The notes below the pieces were generated by a model that was not told the origin of the DNA, searched no databases, and saw nothing but the letters and a program-made list of their open reading frames with translations. Of a stretch of 64,000 nt of DNA, positions 18,980 to 26,269 are shown piece after piece. Source of the DNA: Flavobacterium ajazii (GTDB lineage: Bacteria; Bacteroidota; Bacteroidia; Flavobacteriales; Flavobacteriaceae); assembly GCF_010614725.1 (NCBI RefSeq), contig NZ_JAAEHL010000006.1, positions 62,001 to 126,000 on the forward strand, written 5' to 3'. Position numbers and translations under genes: made by a program. The first letter of the stretch is position 1. Each line of letters begins with the position of its first letter.

Positions 18980-19002
18980 GATTTTACAAAATAGATAAAA
19001 TT

Positions 19003-19047
19003 GCGTGAATCAATTAAAAACATTAATTGATTCACGCTTTTTGATTT
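19003..19047 (+). terminator. Strong terminator of metG
   Basis: A 15-bp perfect stem, GCGTGAATCAATTAA (19003-19017) with TTAATTGATTCACGC (19023-19037), a 5-nt loop, then TTTTTGATTTTT. Confidence 0.92.
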
Positions 19048-19117
19048 TTATTAAACACCTTATCTGCCGTTATTAGAAGAAAAGTAAGAATTCGCAGATT
19101 AATAAAAAAGAATAGTT

Positions 19118-19771
19118 CTAAACCAGCTTCACAAACAAATTTGAAGCAATTTTATTAGAAATAGATAATTCCCTATCATTCACTTTAATTCGTACCGATA
19201 AATCGAAAGATTCTTTGGAAATAAAACCGATTTTAGAACCCAAAGCGATTCCTTGTTTATCCAGATATTTCAGAAACTCCGAAGAAGTATCTTTCACACC
19301 CACACAAATACCGGTTTGGTTTTCGCTTAATTCAGAAAGTAATTGTTTTTCGATTTTAATAATCCGGCCGTTCGCATCCGGAATCGGGTCACCATGCGGG
19401 TCTTCAGTCGGATTTCCAAGAAAATCATCCAGACGGTTAATCAGTTGCTCCGATTTGATGTGTTCTAATTGTTCTGCGATTTCATGAACCTCATCCCAGC
19501 TGAAATTTAGCTTTTCAACCAAAAATACTTCCCACAAACGATGTTTTCTAACAATCATTTTGGCTGCCAGCTTTCCGTTTTCAGTTAAAGAAACACCCTG
19601 GTATTTTTTATAATTCACCAAATCTTTTTCTGCCAGCTTTTTAAGCATATCGGTTACGGAAGAAGCTTTCGTTTCCATAATTTCAGCAATAGCGTTTGTA
19701 CTGACTTCTGTTTCCAAAGCCGCGGTCAAATGGTAGATTGATTTTAAGTAATTTTCTTCTGAAAAAGTCAT
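19118..19771 (-). CDS. DtxR/MntR-type metal-dependent repressor
   Basis: A 217-residue regulator. The N-terminal winged helix (SEENYLKSIYHLTA ... ASSVTDMLKKLAEKDLV) is followed by the metal-binding/dimerisation domain with the conserved pattern RKHRLWEVFLVE, EVHEIAEQLEHI and GNPTEDPHGDPIPD. A C-terminal FeoA/SH3-like domain (about 145-217) is present, as in IdeR/DtxR rather than the short MntR. It follows an Nramp transporter on the same strand, so Mn2+ (or Fe2+) sensing is likely. It may bind the palindrome at 21798-21815. Confidence 0.88.
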   Translation of the reverse strand: MTFSEENYLKSIYHLTAALETEVSTNAIAEIMETKASSVTDMLKKLAEKDLVNYKKYQGVSLTENGKLAAKMIVRKHRLWEVFLVEKLNFSWDEVHEIAEQLEHIKSEQLINRLDDFLGNPTEDPHGDPIPDANGRIIKIEKQLLSELSENQTGICVGVKDTSSEFLKYLDKQGIALGSKIGFISKESFDLSVRIKVNDRELSISNKIASNLFVKLV

Positions 19772-19794
19772 TTATTTTGAGATTCTAAGGTTCT

Positions 19795-19872
19795 AAGGTG
19801 CTGAGATTCTAAGGTTTTTATTTTAAAGCTTTCAAGAAACCTTACCTTAGCAATTCAGTACCTCAGCACCTT
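19795..19872. repeat. CTAAGG-type inverted repeat between mntH-like and mntR-like genes
   Basis: AAGGTGCTGAG (19795-19805) and CTCAGCACCTT (19862-19872) are perfect complements 56 nt apart, inside a run of degenerate TTCTAAGG words that begins near 19782. The same words form the larger element at 27285-27445. Confidence 0.65.
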
Positions 19873-19873
19873 A

Positions 19874-21742
19874 TTATTTAACAATCAGCAAAGGTATCGA
19901 AATTTTATGTCTCAATTTGTCTACGGTTGTACCAAAAAGAATATCTTTCAAGCCAGTATGACCGTGAGTTCCCATGACTAAAATGTCGAAATTGCTTTCG
20001 TTTATAATTTTCGGAATTACTTTAGCAGGTTTTCCAAAACCAAGTTCCGTTTTGATTTTGAATCCTTTACCCGAAAGCATGTCTTTGTACTTCAATAATA
20101 ATTTTTCATCAATTGTAGTTTCATAATCATGTACATGCACACCATACATTAAGGCACCGACGGTTTCTACAATGTGAATGAGGGTATATTCTGTGTCAAT
20201 GCCACCCAGTTCAAAAGCTTTGTTCAAAGCAGCTTCATCGGCATTGGAGAAATCAACAGACACTGCAATGTTTTTGATACTCTTGCTTTCTCTTGGGGAG
20301 AACTTCAATTTAAGATTATGAGGCGAATGATTTACAGCTTTTGATTTGAATTTTGTAATAAATGGTTTAAATACGATGTATAGCAATAAAGCCAAGAATC
20401 CGAAAGCCAGCGGAACTACTGTAAACCAAAGAATCATTGGATTATCTGAGTTTTTCAGCCAGGATGTTATTTCATCATAAACCAATTTGGCATTCAGAGA
20501 AACAATAATCGAAGCAATGATCCAGGAAACAATTTGAGTCGTTTTGGAAATATGAAAACCTTTCATTTTCGATTTATCGCTCACAAAATGAATCAACGGA
20601 ATAATTGCAAAACCAAGCTGTAAACTCAAAATAACCTGACTTAGAATTAAGAGTTTTCCTGTCACACTTTCGCCATAAATCAAAATCACGATTACGGCTG
20701 GAATAATAGCAATTAAACGGGTTATAATTCTACGAACCCACGGCTGAATTCTAAAATGCAGGTAACCTTCCATTACGATTTGTCCGGCAAGCGTTCCAGT
20801 TACAGTTGAACTTTGTCCTGCAGCAATCAAAGCAACGGCAAATAGAATTGGCGCCCATTTGGTTCCCAATAAAGGTTCAAGAAATTGATGCGCGTCCTGA
20901 ATTTCGGCAACCTCAAACATCCCGTTTTTATGGAATGTTGCTGCGGCAAGAATTAAAATAGCAGCATTTACAAAAAAAGCAAGATTTAAAGCAATCGTAG
21001 AATCAATCAAGTTGTATTTTAAAGCTTGTTTGATGCCTGCTGGTGTTCTGTCAAATTTTCTCGTTTGTACTAAAGACGAATGCAAGTACAAGTTGTGCGG
21101 CATTACGGTCGCCCCGATAATTCCGATGGCAATATAAAGAGCTGCTGAATTTGGAATAGAAGGAATAAGTCCAGCTAAAACCTTATGAACTTCCGGCTCT
21201 GCAAAAATCATTTCGAAAATGAAAGAGAAGCCAATAATCGCTACCAACGCAATAATGAAGGCTTCCATCTTGCGAATTCCTTTATTGATCAGGAAAAGCA
21301 GTAAAAAGGTGTCTAAAACGGTAATTAAAACTGCTTCGAGCAGCGGAATTCCAAAAAGGAGATTAATACCAATTGCCATTCCGAGAACTTCTGCCAAATC
21401 ACAGGCTGCAATCGCTATTTCGGCAAGAAAATATAAAATATAGTTGATGTATTTTGAGTAGGTTTCTCTCGAAGCCTGTGCAAGGTCGCGCTGGGTTACA
21501 ATTCCGAGACGGGCACTCAAACTCTGCAAAAGCAAAGCCATTAAGTTACTCATCAATAAAACCCAGACTAAAGTGTAACCAAACTGGCTTCCACCGGCAA
21601 TATCAGTAGCCCAGTTTCCCGGGTCCATATAACCAACGCTTACTAAATATGCAGGGCCTAAGAAGGCTAAAATTTTCCTAAAACCTTTTTTTTTGTTTTC
21701 GGTAGAAACCGATTCGTGGACTTCTTCTAAAGATTTAGTCAT
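19874..21742 (-). CDS. Nramp-family metal transporter fused to a UspA domain
   Basis: A 622-residue protein. Residues 1-465 form an Nramp/MntH membrane domain, with DPGNW (40-44) and MPHN (214-217) carrying the metal-binding Asp/Asn and Met/His positions. The last ~145 residues form a universal-stress-protein domain: KNIAVSVDFSNADEAALNKA at its start and the nucleotide-loop GTHGHTGLKDILFGTT near the end. Nramp proteins import Mn2+ or Fe2+ with H+. The UspA part is probably cytosolic and may regulate transport by ATP binding; that is inference. The gene is upstream of the DtxR-type regulator on the same strand. Confidence 0.93.
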   Translation of the reverse strand: MTKSLEEVHESVSTENKKKGFRKILAFLGPAYLVSVGYMDPGNWATDIAGGSQFGYTLVWVLLMSNLMALLLQSLSARLGIVTQRDLAQASRETYSKYINYILYFLAEIAIAACDLAEVLGMAIGINLLFGIPLLEAVLITVLDTFLLLFLINKGIRKMEAFIIALVAIIGFSFIFEMIFAEPEVHKVLAGLIPSIPNSAALYIAIGIIGATVMPHNLYLHSSLVQTRKFDRTPAGIKQALKYNLIDSTIALNLAFFVNAAILILAAATFHKNGMFEVAEIQDAHQFLEPLLGTKWAPILFAVALIAAGQSSTVTGTLAGQIVMEGYLHFRIQPWVRRIITRLIAIIPAVIVILIYGESVTGKLLILSQVILSLQLGFAIIPLIHFVSDKSKMKGFHISKTTQIVSWIIASIIVSLNAKLVYDEITSWLKNSDNPMILWFTVVPLAFGFLALLLYIVFKPFITKFKSKAVNHSPHNLKLKFSPRESKSIKNIAVSVDFSNADEAALNKAFELGGIDTEYTLIHIVETVGALMYGVHVHDYETTIDEKLLLKYKDMLSGKGFKIKTELGFGKPAKVIPKIINESNFDILVMGTHGHTGLKDILFGTTVDKLRHKISIPLLIVK

Positions 21743-21761
21743 TGTAAAAGTATTGTTTTCA

Positions 21762-21794
21762 CAAATATATATAAAAATTATATTCGCGAAACAA
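21762..21794 (-). promoter_or_regulatory. Promoter of the Nramp-UspA gene
   Basis: On the minus strand, TTG (21792-21794), 22 nt, then TATATTTG (21762-21769), matching the Bacteroidota -33/-7 pattern and 20 nt before the ATG. Confidence 0.55.
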
Positions 21795-21797
21795 TAT

Positions 21798-21815
21798 TTT
21801 TAGACAAGTCTAAAA
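21798..21815. promoter_or_regulatory. Palindromic operator candidate (DtxR/MntR type)
   Basis: TTTTAGAC-AA-GTCTAAAA is a perfect 8-2-8 palindrome. It lies 4 nt upstream of the -33 element of the Nramp gene and overlaps the last codons of the Fur-like gene. Its shape resembles DtxR-family boxes (TTTAGGnnnCCTAAA). The nearby regulator is the natural candidate to bind it. Confidence 0.6.
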
Positions 21816-22208
21816 GTTAATGTTAGGATTTAAACAATTTGGACACAATCCGGATAATGTAAAATTGATCTCATTTACTTTATAATTATGCGGCATGATG
21901 TAACTCGGTTTTACAGTTTCAAGGCAAGTAATCTCATGGCAATTTTCACAGCTAAAATGTGCATGGTTATGAATGTGTACACGCTGATGCGAATGGTTGC
22001 ATTTTGCATATTTTACTGTTCCGTCGAGATTCGAAATTTTATGAATTACATCTTCGTTAATTAACCGATCCAGAATTCTGTAAATAGTAACGCGATCACA
22101 CAAATCATTTAATTGTTTATGAATTTCAGTATGTGAAAGAGCGGTCTTAGAGTTCTCAAACACTTCTAAAACAGCCATCTTTGCTGCGGTATTACGTGTA
22201 GCTTTCAT
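21810..22208 (-). CDS. Fur-family regulator, Zur-like
   Basis: A 132-residue protein with the Fur fold: winged helix (LSHTEIHKQLNDLCDRVTIYRILDRLI), then a His-rich stretch CNHSHQRVHIHNHAHFSCENC and a second CPNC near the C-terminus. The two CxxC pairs form the structural zinc site of the family. The His-rich sensor region suggests zinc (Zur) or a related metal rather than iron, but the metal cannot be proven from sequence. It is divergent from a merC-like gene across a 95-bp region with two palindromes. Confidence 0.88.
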   Translation of the reverse strand: MKATRNTAAKMAVLEVFENSKTALSHTEIHKQLNDLCDRVTIYRILDRLINEDVIHKISNLDGTVKYAKCNHSHQRVHIHNHAHFSCENCHEITCLETVKPSYIMPHNYKVNEINFTLSGLCPNCLNPNINF

Positions 22209-22232
22209 TTTTTATGGAATTAAAAATTAAAC

Positions 22233-22245
22233 GCAACAATGTTGC
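22233..22245. promoter_or_regulatory. Operator candidate 1 of the Fur/Zur-like regulator
   Basis: GCAACA-A-TGTTGC, a perfect 6-1-6 palindrome overlapping the -33 of the merC-like gene and close to the regulator's own start, fitting autoregulation. Confidence 0.6.
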
Positions 22246-22269
22246 AATTGATAAAATTATATATATTTG
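22242..22269 (+). promoter_or_regulatory. Promoter of the merC-like operon
   Basis: TTG (22242-22244), 17 nt, then TATATTTG (22262-22269). Both elements are overlapped by palindromes, which is a classic repression layout. Confidence 0.55.
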
Positions 22270-22282
22270 CAACAAAATTGCA
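22268..22282. promoter_or_regulatory. Operator candidate 2 of the Fur/Zur-like regulator
   Basis: TGCAA-CAAAA-TTGCA, a 5-5-5 palindrome sharing TGCAACA with operator 1. It overlaps the end of the -7 element and precedes the merC-like ATG by 21 nt. Confidence 0.6.
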
Positions 22283-22303
22283 TTAAAAGCAAATATACAC
22301 GAA

Positions 22304-22657
22304 ATGAAGAAAATAACCTCATCACTTTACGATATTTTAGGAATTTCAAGTGCAACCATTTGTCTGGCTCATTGTTTGATTTTTCCTCTCTTTACGGTTC
22401 TTCCACTGGGGGTGAGTCATAACCCGATTATAGATTTACTCTTTGCTTCGATAGGTCTATTTGCAATTCTCAAAATTATAAAAAAATCAGGTCTTTTGGT
22501 ATCGTCCATTTTGGTTGTTTCAATGATGTTAATTTGGATTAGCATTTTGGCGGAACTCTTTTTCGAAATTCACCTCGATTTGATTTATTTCGGAGGAATC
22601 GGAATGATCATCGGACATTTAATCAATTATAAATTACATAGAAAACAAAATCATTAA
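22304..22657 (+). CDS. MerC-domain inner-membrane protein
   Basis: With the ATG at 22304 the protein is 117 residues (MKKITSSLYDILGISSATIC). An upstream ATG at 22214 would run through both operators and the promoter and was rejected. About four membrane helices are visible, and the first carries the MerC-type Cys pair ICLAHCLIFP. MerC proteins move Hg2+ in mercury operons, but orphan flavobacterial versions next to Fur-type genes have no mer context and may handle another thiophilic metal such as Zn2+. It is the first gene of a unit with the flavoprotein 11 nt downstream. Confidence 0.82.
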   Translation: MKKITSSLYDILGISSATICLAHCLIFPLFTVLPLGVSHNPIIDLLFASIGLFAILKIIKKSGLLVSSILVVSMMLIWISILAELFFEIHLDLIYFGGIGMIIGHLINYKLHRKQNH

Positions 22658-22668
22658 AAATCAGCAAT

Positions 22669-23577
22669 ATGGAACAGAAGCATTTTGAAGTGATTATCGT
22701 TGGCGGCAGTTACAGCGGATTGTCTGCTGCAATGAGTTTAGGGCGTTCTTTACGTCAGGTTTTGATTATTGACAGTGGTTTACCATGTAACAGACAAACG
22801 CCACATTCTCATAATTTCATCACACAAGATGGTGAAAGACCCGCTATTATTTCGGCGAAAGCAAAACTTCAAGTTGACATTTATAAAACCGTTCAATTTT
22901 ATAATGGATTGGCTGTGCAAGTCATTAAAACAGAAAATGGTTTCGAAATCACGACCGAATCTGGCAATACTTTTACTTCGAGAAAAATATTGTTTGCAAC
23001 GGGAGTTAGAGATTTACTTCCAGAAATAAAAGGTTTCAAAGATTGTTGGGGAATTTCGGTTTTGCATTGTCCTTATTGTCATGGTTATGAAGTCAAAAAC
23101 GAAAGAACAGCGATTATTGCCAATGGGGAAATGGGTTACGAATATGCCAAACTCATTTCAAACTGGACAAAAGACTTGAGATTGTGTACCAACGGAAAAT
23201 CAGAATTAACTTCAGGACAAATGCAAATTCTTAAGAATCATGGTGTTTCAATTTTAGAAGATGAAATAAAATCTTTAGAACATAATGACGGGTATGTTTC
23301 AAATATCGTTTTTAAAAATGGAGAAAAAATTGAGGTAAAAGCCATTTATGCAAGACCTCCATTTGAACAGCATTGTAAATTTCCGCAAGATCTAGGATGT
23401 GAAATCAGTGAACAAGGATATTTGAAAGTCGATTCTATGCAAAAAACAACCGTTTTAGGTATTTTCGGAAGCGGTGATGCTACAACTCAAATGCGTTCCG
23501 TGGCTCTTGCGGTTTCTTCTGGATCTTTTGCAGGAGCGGTAATTAATAAAGAACTTATTGACGAGGATTTTTTATAA
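22669..23577 (+). CDS. NAD(P)/FAD-dependent oxidoreductase with CPYC motif
   Basis: A 302-residue flavoprotein of the thioredoxin-reductase type: FAD-binding VGGSYSGLSAA (11-21), the redox motif HCPYCHGYE (Cys134 and Cys137), an imperfect NAD(P)-binding segment (AIIANGEMGYEYAKL) and the C-terminal FAD motif GIFGSGDATTQ. The GxGxxG of the NAD domain is degenerate (NGEMGY), so it may belong to the group of ferredoxin- or alternatively reduced TrxR-like proteins. It is 11 nt downstream of the merC-like gene. The substrate is unknown; reduction of a thiol partner is likely. Confidence 0.88.
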   Translation: MEQKHFEVIIVGGSYSGLSAAMSLGRSLRQVLIIDSGLPCNRQTPHSHNFITQDGERPAIISAKAKLQVDIYKTVQFYNGLAVQVIKTENGFEITTESGNTFTSRKILFATGVRDLLPEIKGFKDCWGISVLHCPYCHGYEVKNERTAIIANGEMGYEYAKLISNWTKDLRLCTNGKSELTSGQMQILKNHGVSILEDEIKSLEHNDGYVSNIVFKNGEKIEVKAIYARPPFEQHCKFPQDLGCEISEQGYLKVDSMQKTTVLGIFGSGDATTQMRSVALAVSSGSFAGAVINKELIDEDFL

Positions 23578-23587
23578 TTTAATTTTT

Positions 23588-23708
23588 AGAAACATAGAAT
23601 ATAGTTTCTGAAAAAAGGCGTTTCACGTACATCAATTCACATAGCTATGTGTGAAAGCTAGCTTTTTCTTTTACTCTTTTTTTTCAGTGAATAAAAATCT
23701 ATGTTTCT
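23588..23708. repeat. 121-bp imperfect palindrome (MITE-like)
   Basis: The ends AGAAACATAGA (23588-23598) and TCTATGTTTCT (23698-23708) are perfect complements. Inner pairs are CTGAAAAAA with TTTTTTCAG, and at the centre CACATAGCTATGTG (23638-23651) is itself a perfect palindrome. The layout, terminal inverted repeats with nested pairs and no ORF, resembles a miniature inverted-repeat element or a long RNA hairpin. It lies between the flavoprotein and TonB receptor genes. Confidence 0.6.
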
Positions 23709-23760
23709 ATCTGTTTAAATCTTTTTTAACGGATTGAAATTGAAATGTTTTAAAAATTTC

Positions 23761-23785
23761 ATTTGAGAATAATCATTTATCAAAT
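23761..23785. promoter_or_regulatory. Operator candidate upstream of the TonB receptor
   Basis: ATTTGA (23761-23766) and TCAAAT (23780-23785) flank GAATAATCATTTA. The centre resembles part of the Fur box (GATAATCATT). It differs from the two palindromes before merC, so another Fur-family protein may act here. Confidence 0.45.
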
Positions 23786-23793
23786 TTAATTTT

Positions 23794-23801
23794 TAGTTTT
23801 G
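23794..23801 (+). promoter_or_regulatory. Putative -7 element of the TonB receptor
   Basis: TAGTTTTG fits TAnnTTTG, 21 nt before the ATG at 23823 and 8 nt after the inverted repeat at 23761-23785. No clear -33 TTTG was found. Confidence 0.4.
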
Positions 23802-23822
23802 TCTAAATTTAATTTTACAATA

Positions 23823-26111
23823 ATGAAATATTTATTTTTGACAATATTGATAATTTTAGCTACAAGCCTATACTCACAAAACATATCGGGAAAAGTAGAA
23901 GGATCTATTTCTTCCGATAAGCAAATTAATGTTAGTTTATTAAATACAAATTTTAAAACACAAACAGATTCTTTAGGGGTTTATACACTCCAAAATATTC
24001 CGAAAGGGAATTATAAAATACATGTAACCTCAACTGGATTCAAACCTATAACCCAAAAAGTTTCCCTTTTAGAAAATCAGGATTTGAATTTAGATTTTGA
24101 ATTGGAGGAGGATCAAAACGAATTGAACGAAGTTGTAGTTTCAGGAACTTTAAAACCTGTAAAACGATTAGAAAGTGCCGTTCCCGTTGAAGTTTATTCT
24201 CCGGTTTTCTTCAAGAAAAATCCAACGCCAAGTATTTATGATGCGCTTCAAAACATCAACGGTGTTCGTCCGCAGTTGAATTGTGGTGTTTGTAACACAG
24301 GAGATATTCATATAAATGGATTAGAAGGTCCTTACACTTTAGTCATGATTGATGGAATGCCAATTGTGAGCAGTCTTTCGACAGTTTATGGTTTATCCGG
24401 AATTCCGAATTCTTTGGTAGAACGAATAGAAATTGTAAAAGGCCCGGCTTCATCTCTTTACGGAAGTGAAGCAGTTGGAGGTTTAATCAACATCATTACT
24501 AAAAATCCAACCAACGCACCAGCTTTTTCAGCCGATTACTTTACAACTTCTTATTTTGAAAGCAATCTCGATTTGGGAGTAAAATTTAATACTGGTAAAA
24601 AAGCCATTTCGCTGATTGGAGTTAATTATTTCAACTACGATCAGGTTATTGATAAAGACAAAGACAATTTTACTGATGTTACGCTTTCTGAGCGGATTTC
24701 GGTTTTTAATAAATGGAGTTTTAAACGAAATTATAATCGCCTTTTTACCATTGCAGCGCGCGGAATGTATGAAGATCGCTGGGGCGGAGACACTCGCTGG
24801 GAGAAAAAATACCGAGGCGGTGACGAAATCTACGGAGAAAGTATTTATACGAAAAGAGCTGAATTAATAGGGAGTTATCAATTGCCTTTTGAAGAAAAAC
24901 TAATTCTTTCTTTCTCCGGAAATGTTCATTATCAGGACAGTCGATATGGGACGACTTCTTACATAGCCAATCAAAAAATTGGATTCTTGCAGCTGACTTG
25001 GGATAAAAAGATTGGACGAAACGATTTATTGGCAGGAATTGCAAGCCGATATACTTATTATGATGATAATACGCCTGCAACCAAAGAAGCTGAAAACACC
25101 TGGCTTCCCGGAGTTTTTGTGCAGGACGAAATTACATTTTCTCCAAAAAGTCAGGTTTTGCTTGGAATGCGCTATGATTACAATTCAATTCACGGTTCGA
25201 TACTTACACCAAGATTTGCTTATCGATTTAAAGCCAATGAAAACACAATTTTTAGATTAAATGCGGGAACGGGATTCCGTGTTGTGAATTTATTTACCGA
25301 AGATCACGCCGCTTTAACAGGTTCGAGAGATGTAGTGATTGCAAATAATTTGAATCCGGAGCAATCTGTAAACGTCAATTTGAATTACATTCAGAAAATT
25401 AATTTTGGAAACGGTACTTTTATGGGAATTGAAACAACTGCTTTTTACACCCGCTTTAGCAATAAAATTATTTCAGATTACGAAAGCGACCCAAACAAAA
25501 TTATTTACGATAATATTGACGGATATGCATTGAGCCAGGGAATCAGTACAAATATCGATCTTAATTTTCCGTCAGGATTAAAATTTATCGTCGGAGCAAC
25601 GGTTTTAGACAATAAAAATGTTGAAAACGGAATTTCGCAGCGACCTTATTTAACAGAGAATTTTACAGGAACCTGGAGTATTTCTTATAAAATCCAGCCA
25701 TGGAATTTATCGATGGATTATACGGGAAATATTTATAGTCCGATGGATTTGCCTTTGTTGAGTGAGTACGATCCAAGAAGTCCAAAATCACCCTGGTATA
25801 GCATTCAGAACATTCAGTTTACTTATTCGGGATGGAAAGACTTTGAAATTTATGGAGGAATCAAGAATCTTTTGAATTTTACACCAAAACAAAATAATCC
25901 GTTTTTGATTTCGAGAGCCAATGATCCTTTTGATAAAAATGTGCAAATATCAGATGGAACTGCTGTTGGTATTCATGGTAAGGTGGTTCCGCAAGGTCAA
26001 ATAATTGATACCCCTGATAATCCGTACGGTTTAAGTTTTGATACGACTTATGTTTATGGGCAAAACCAGACTATCCGCGGATTTGTAGGATTGCGATATA
26101 CTTTTAGGTAA
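23823..26111 (+). CDS. TonB-dependent receptor with CxxC in the plug
   Basis: A 762-residue outer-membrane receptor from the ATG at 23823 (signal MKYLFLTILIILATSLYSQ); a start 8 codons earlier has no signal character. Order: signal, carboxypeptidase-regulatory-like beta sandwich (20-95), plug with QLNCGVCNTGDIHINGLEGP (Cys154 and Cys157) and VKGPASSLYGSEAVGGLINI, then a 22-strand barrel to the C-terminal aromatic-Arg end (FVGLRYTFR). Energy comes from TonB-ExbBD. The ligand is unknown; the neighbours suggest a metal or metallophore. No SusD partner is present, so polysaccharide uptake is unlikely. Confidence 0.92.
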   Translation: MKYLFLTILIILATSLYSQNISGKVEGSISSDKQINVSLLNTNFKTQTDSLGVYTLQNIPKGNYKIHVTSTGFKPITQKVSLLENQDLNLDFELEEDQNELNEVVVSGTLKPVKRLESAVPVEVYSPVFFKKNPTPSIYDALQNINGVRPQLNCGVCNTGDIHINGLEGPYTLVMIDGMPIVSSLSTVYGLSGIPNSLVERIEIVKGPASSLYGSEAVGGLINIITKNPTNAPAFSADYFTTSYFESNLDLGVKFNTGKKAISLIGVNYFNYDQVIDKDKDNFTDVTLSERISVFNKWSFKRNYNRLFTIAARGMYEDRWGGDTRWEKKYRGGDEIYGESIYTKRAELIGSYQLPFEEKLILSFSGNVHYQDSRYGTTSYIANQKIGFLQLTWDKKIGRNDLLAGIASRYTYYDDNTPATKEAENTWLPGVFVQDEITFSPKSQVLLGMRYDYNSIHGSILTPRFAYRFKANENTIFRLNAGTGFRVVNLFTEDHAALTGSRDVVIANNLNPEQSVNVNLNYIQKINFGNGTFMGIETTAFYTRFSNKIISDYESDPNKIIYDNIDGYALSQGISTNIDLNFPSGLKFIVGATVLDNKNVENGISQRPYLTENFTGTWSISYKIQPWNLSMDYTGNIYSPMDLPLLSEYDPRSPKSPWYSIQNIQFTYSGWKDFEIYGGIKNLLNFTPKQNNPFLISRANDPFDKNVQISDGTAVGIHGKVVPQGQIIDTPDNPYGLSFDTTYVYGQNQTIRGFVGLRYTFR

Positions 26112-26121
26112 TTTTATTAGC

Positions 26122-26251
26122 CACTGATTAAAAGGATTTTTCGTTTGTCAGGCTGAGCGGAGTCGAAGCCCTCGTTCCAATTGGAGCGCCCTTCGACTCC
26201 ACTCAGGGTAACAGGTGAGATGAAAGAATCCTTTCTAATCCTTTATCAGTG
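26122..26251. repeat. Nested inverted repeat with TCGAAG element, copy 1
   Basis: The core arms are GTCAGGCTGAGCGGAGTC (from 26147) with CTTCGACTCCACTCAGG (from 26191). The outer arms CACTGATTAAAAGGATT (26122-26138) and AATCCTTTATCAGTG (26237-26251) pair with one 2-nt gap. The whole separates the TonB receptor from the thioredoxin-like gene and ends 18 nt before that gene's ATG. Confidence 0.75.
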
Positions 26252-26269
26252 ATTAAAAAACAAATAACA

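Noticed and set aside
22214..22303. Upstream ATG for the merC-like gene
   Set aside because: It would place 30 residues over the promoter and both palindromes, and the added residues are not membrane-like.
22304..22657. Mercury-resistance operon
   Set aside because: No merA with its long form, merT, merP or MerR was seen; the flavoprotein lacks the MerA Cys pattern.
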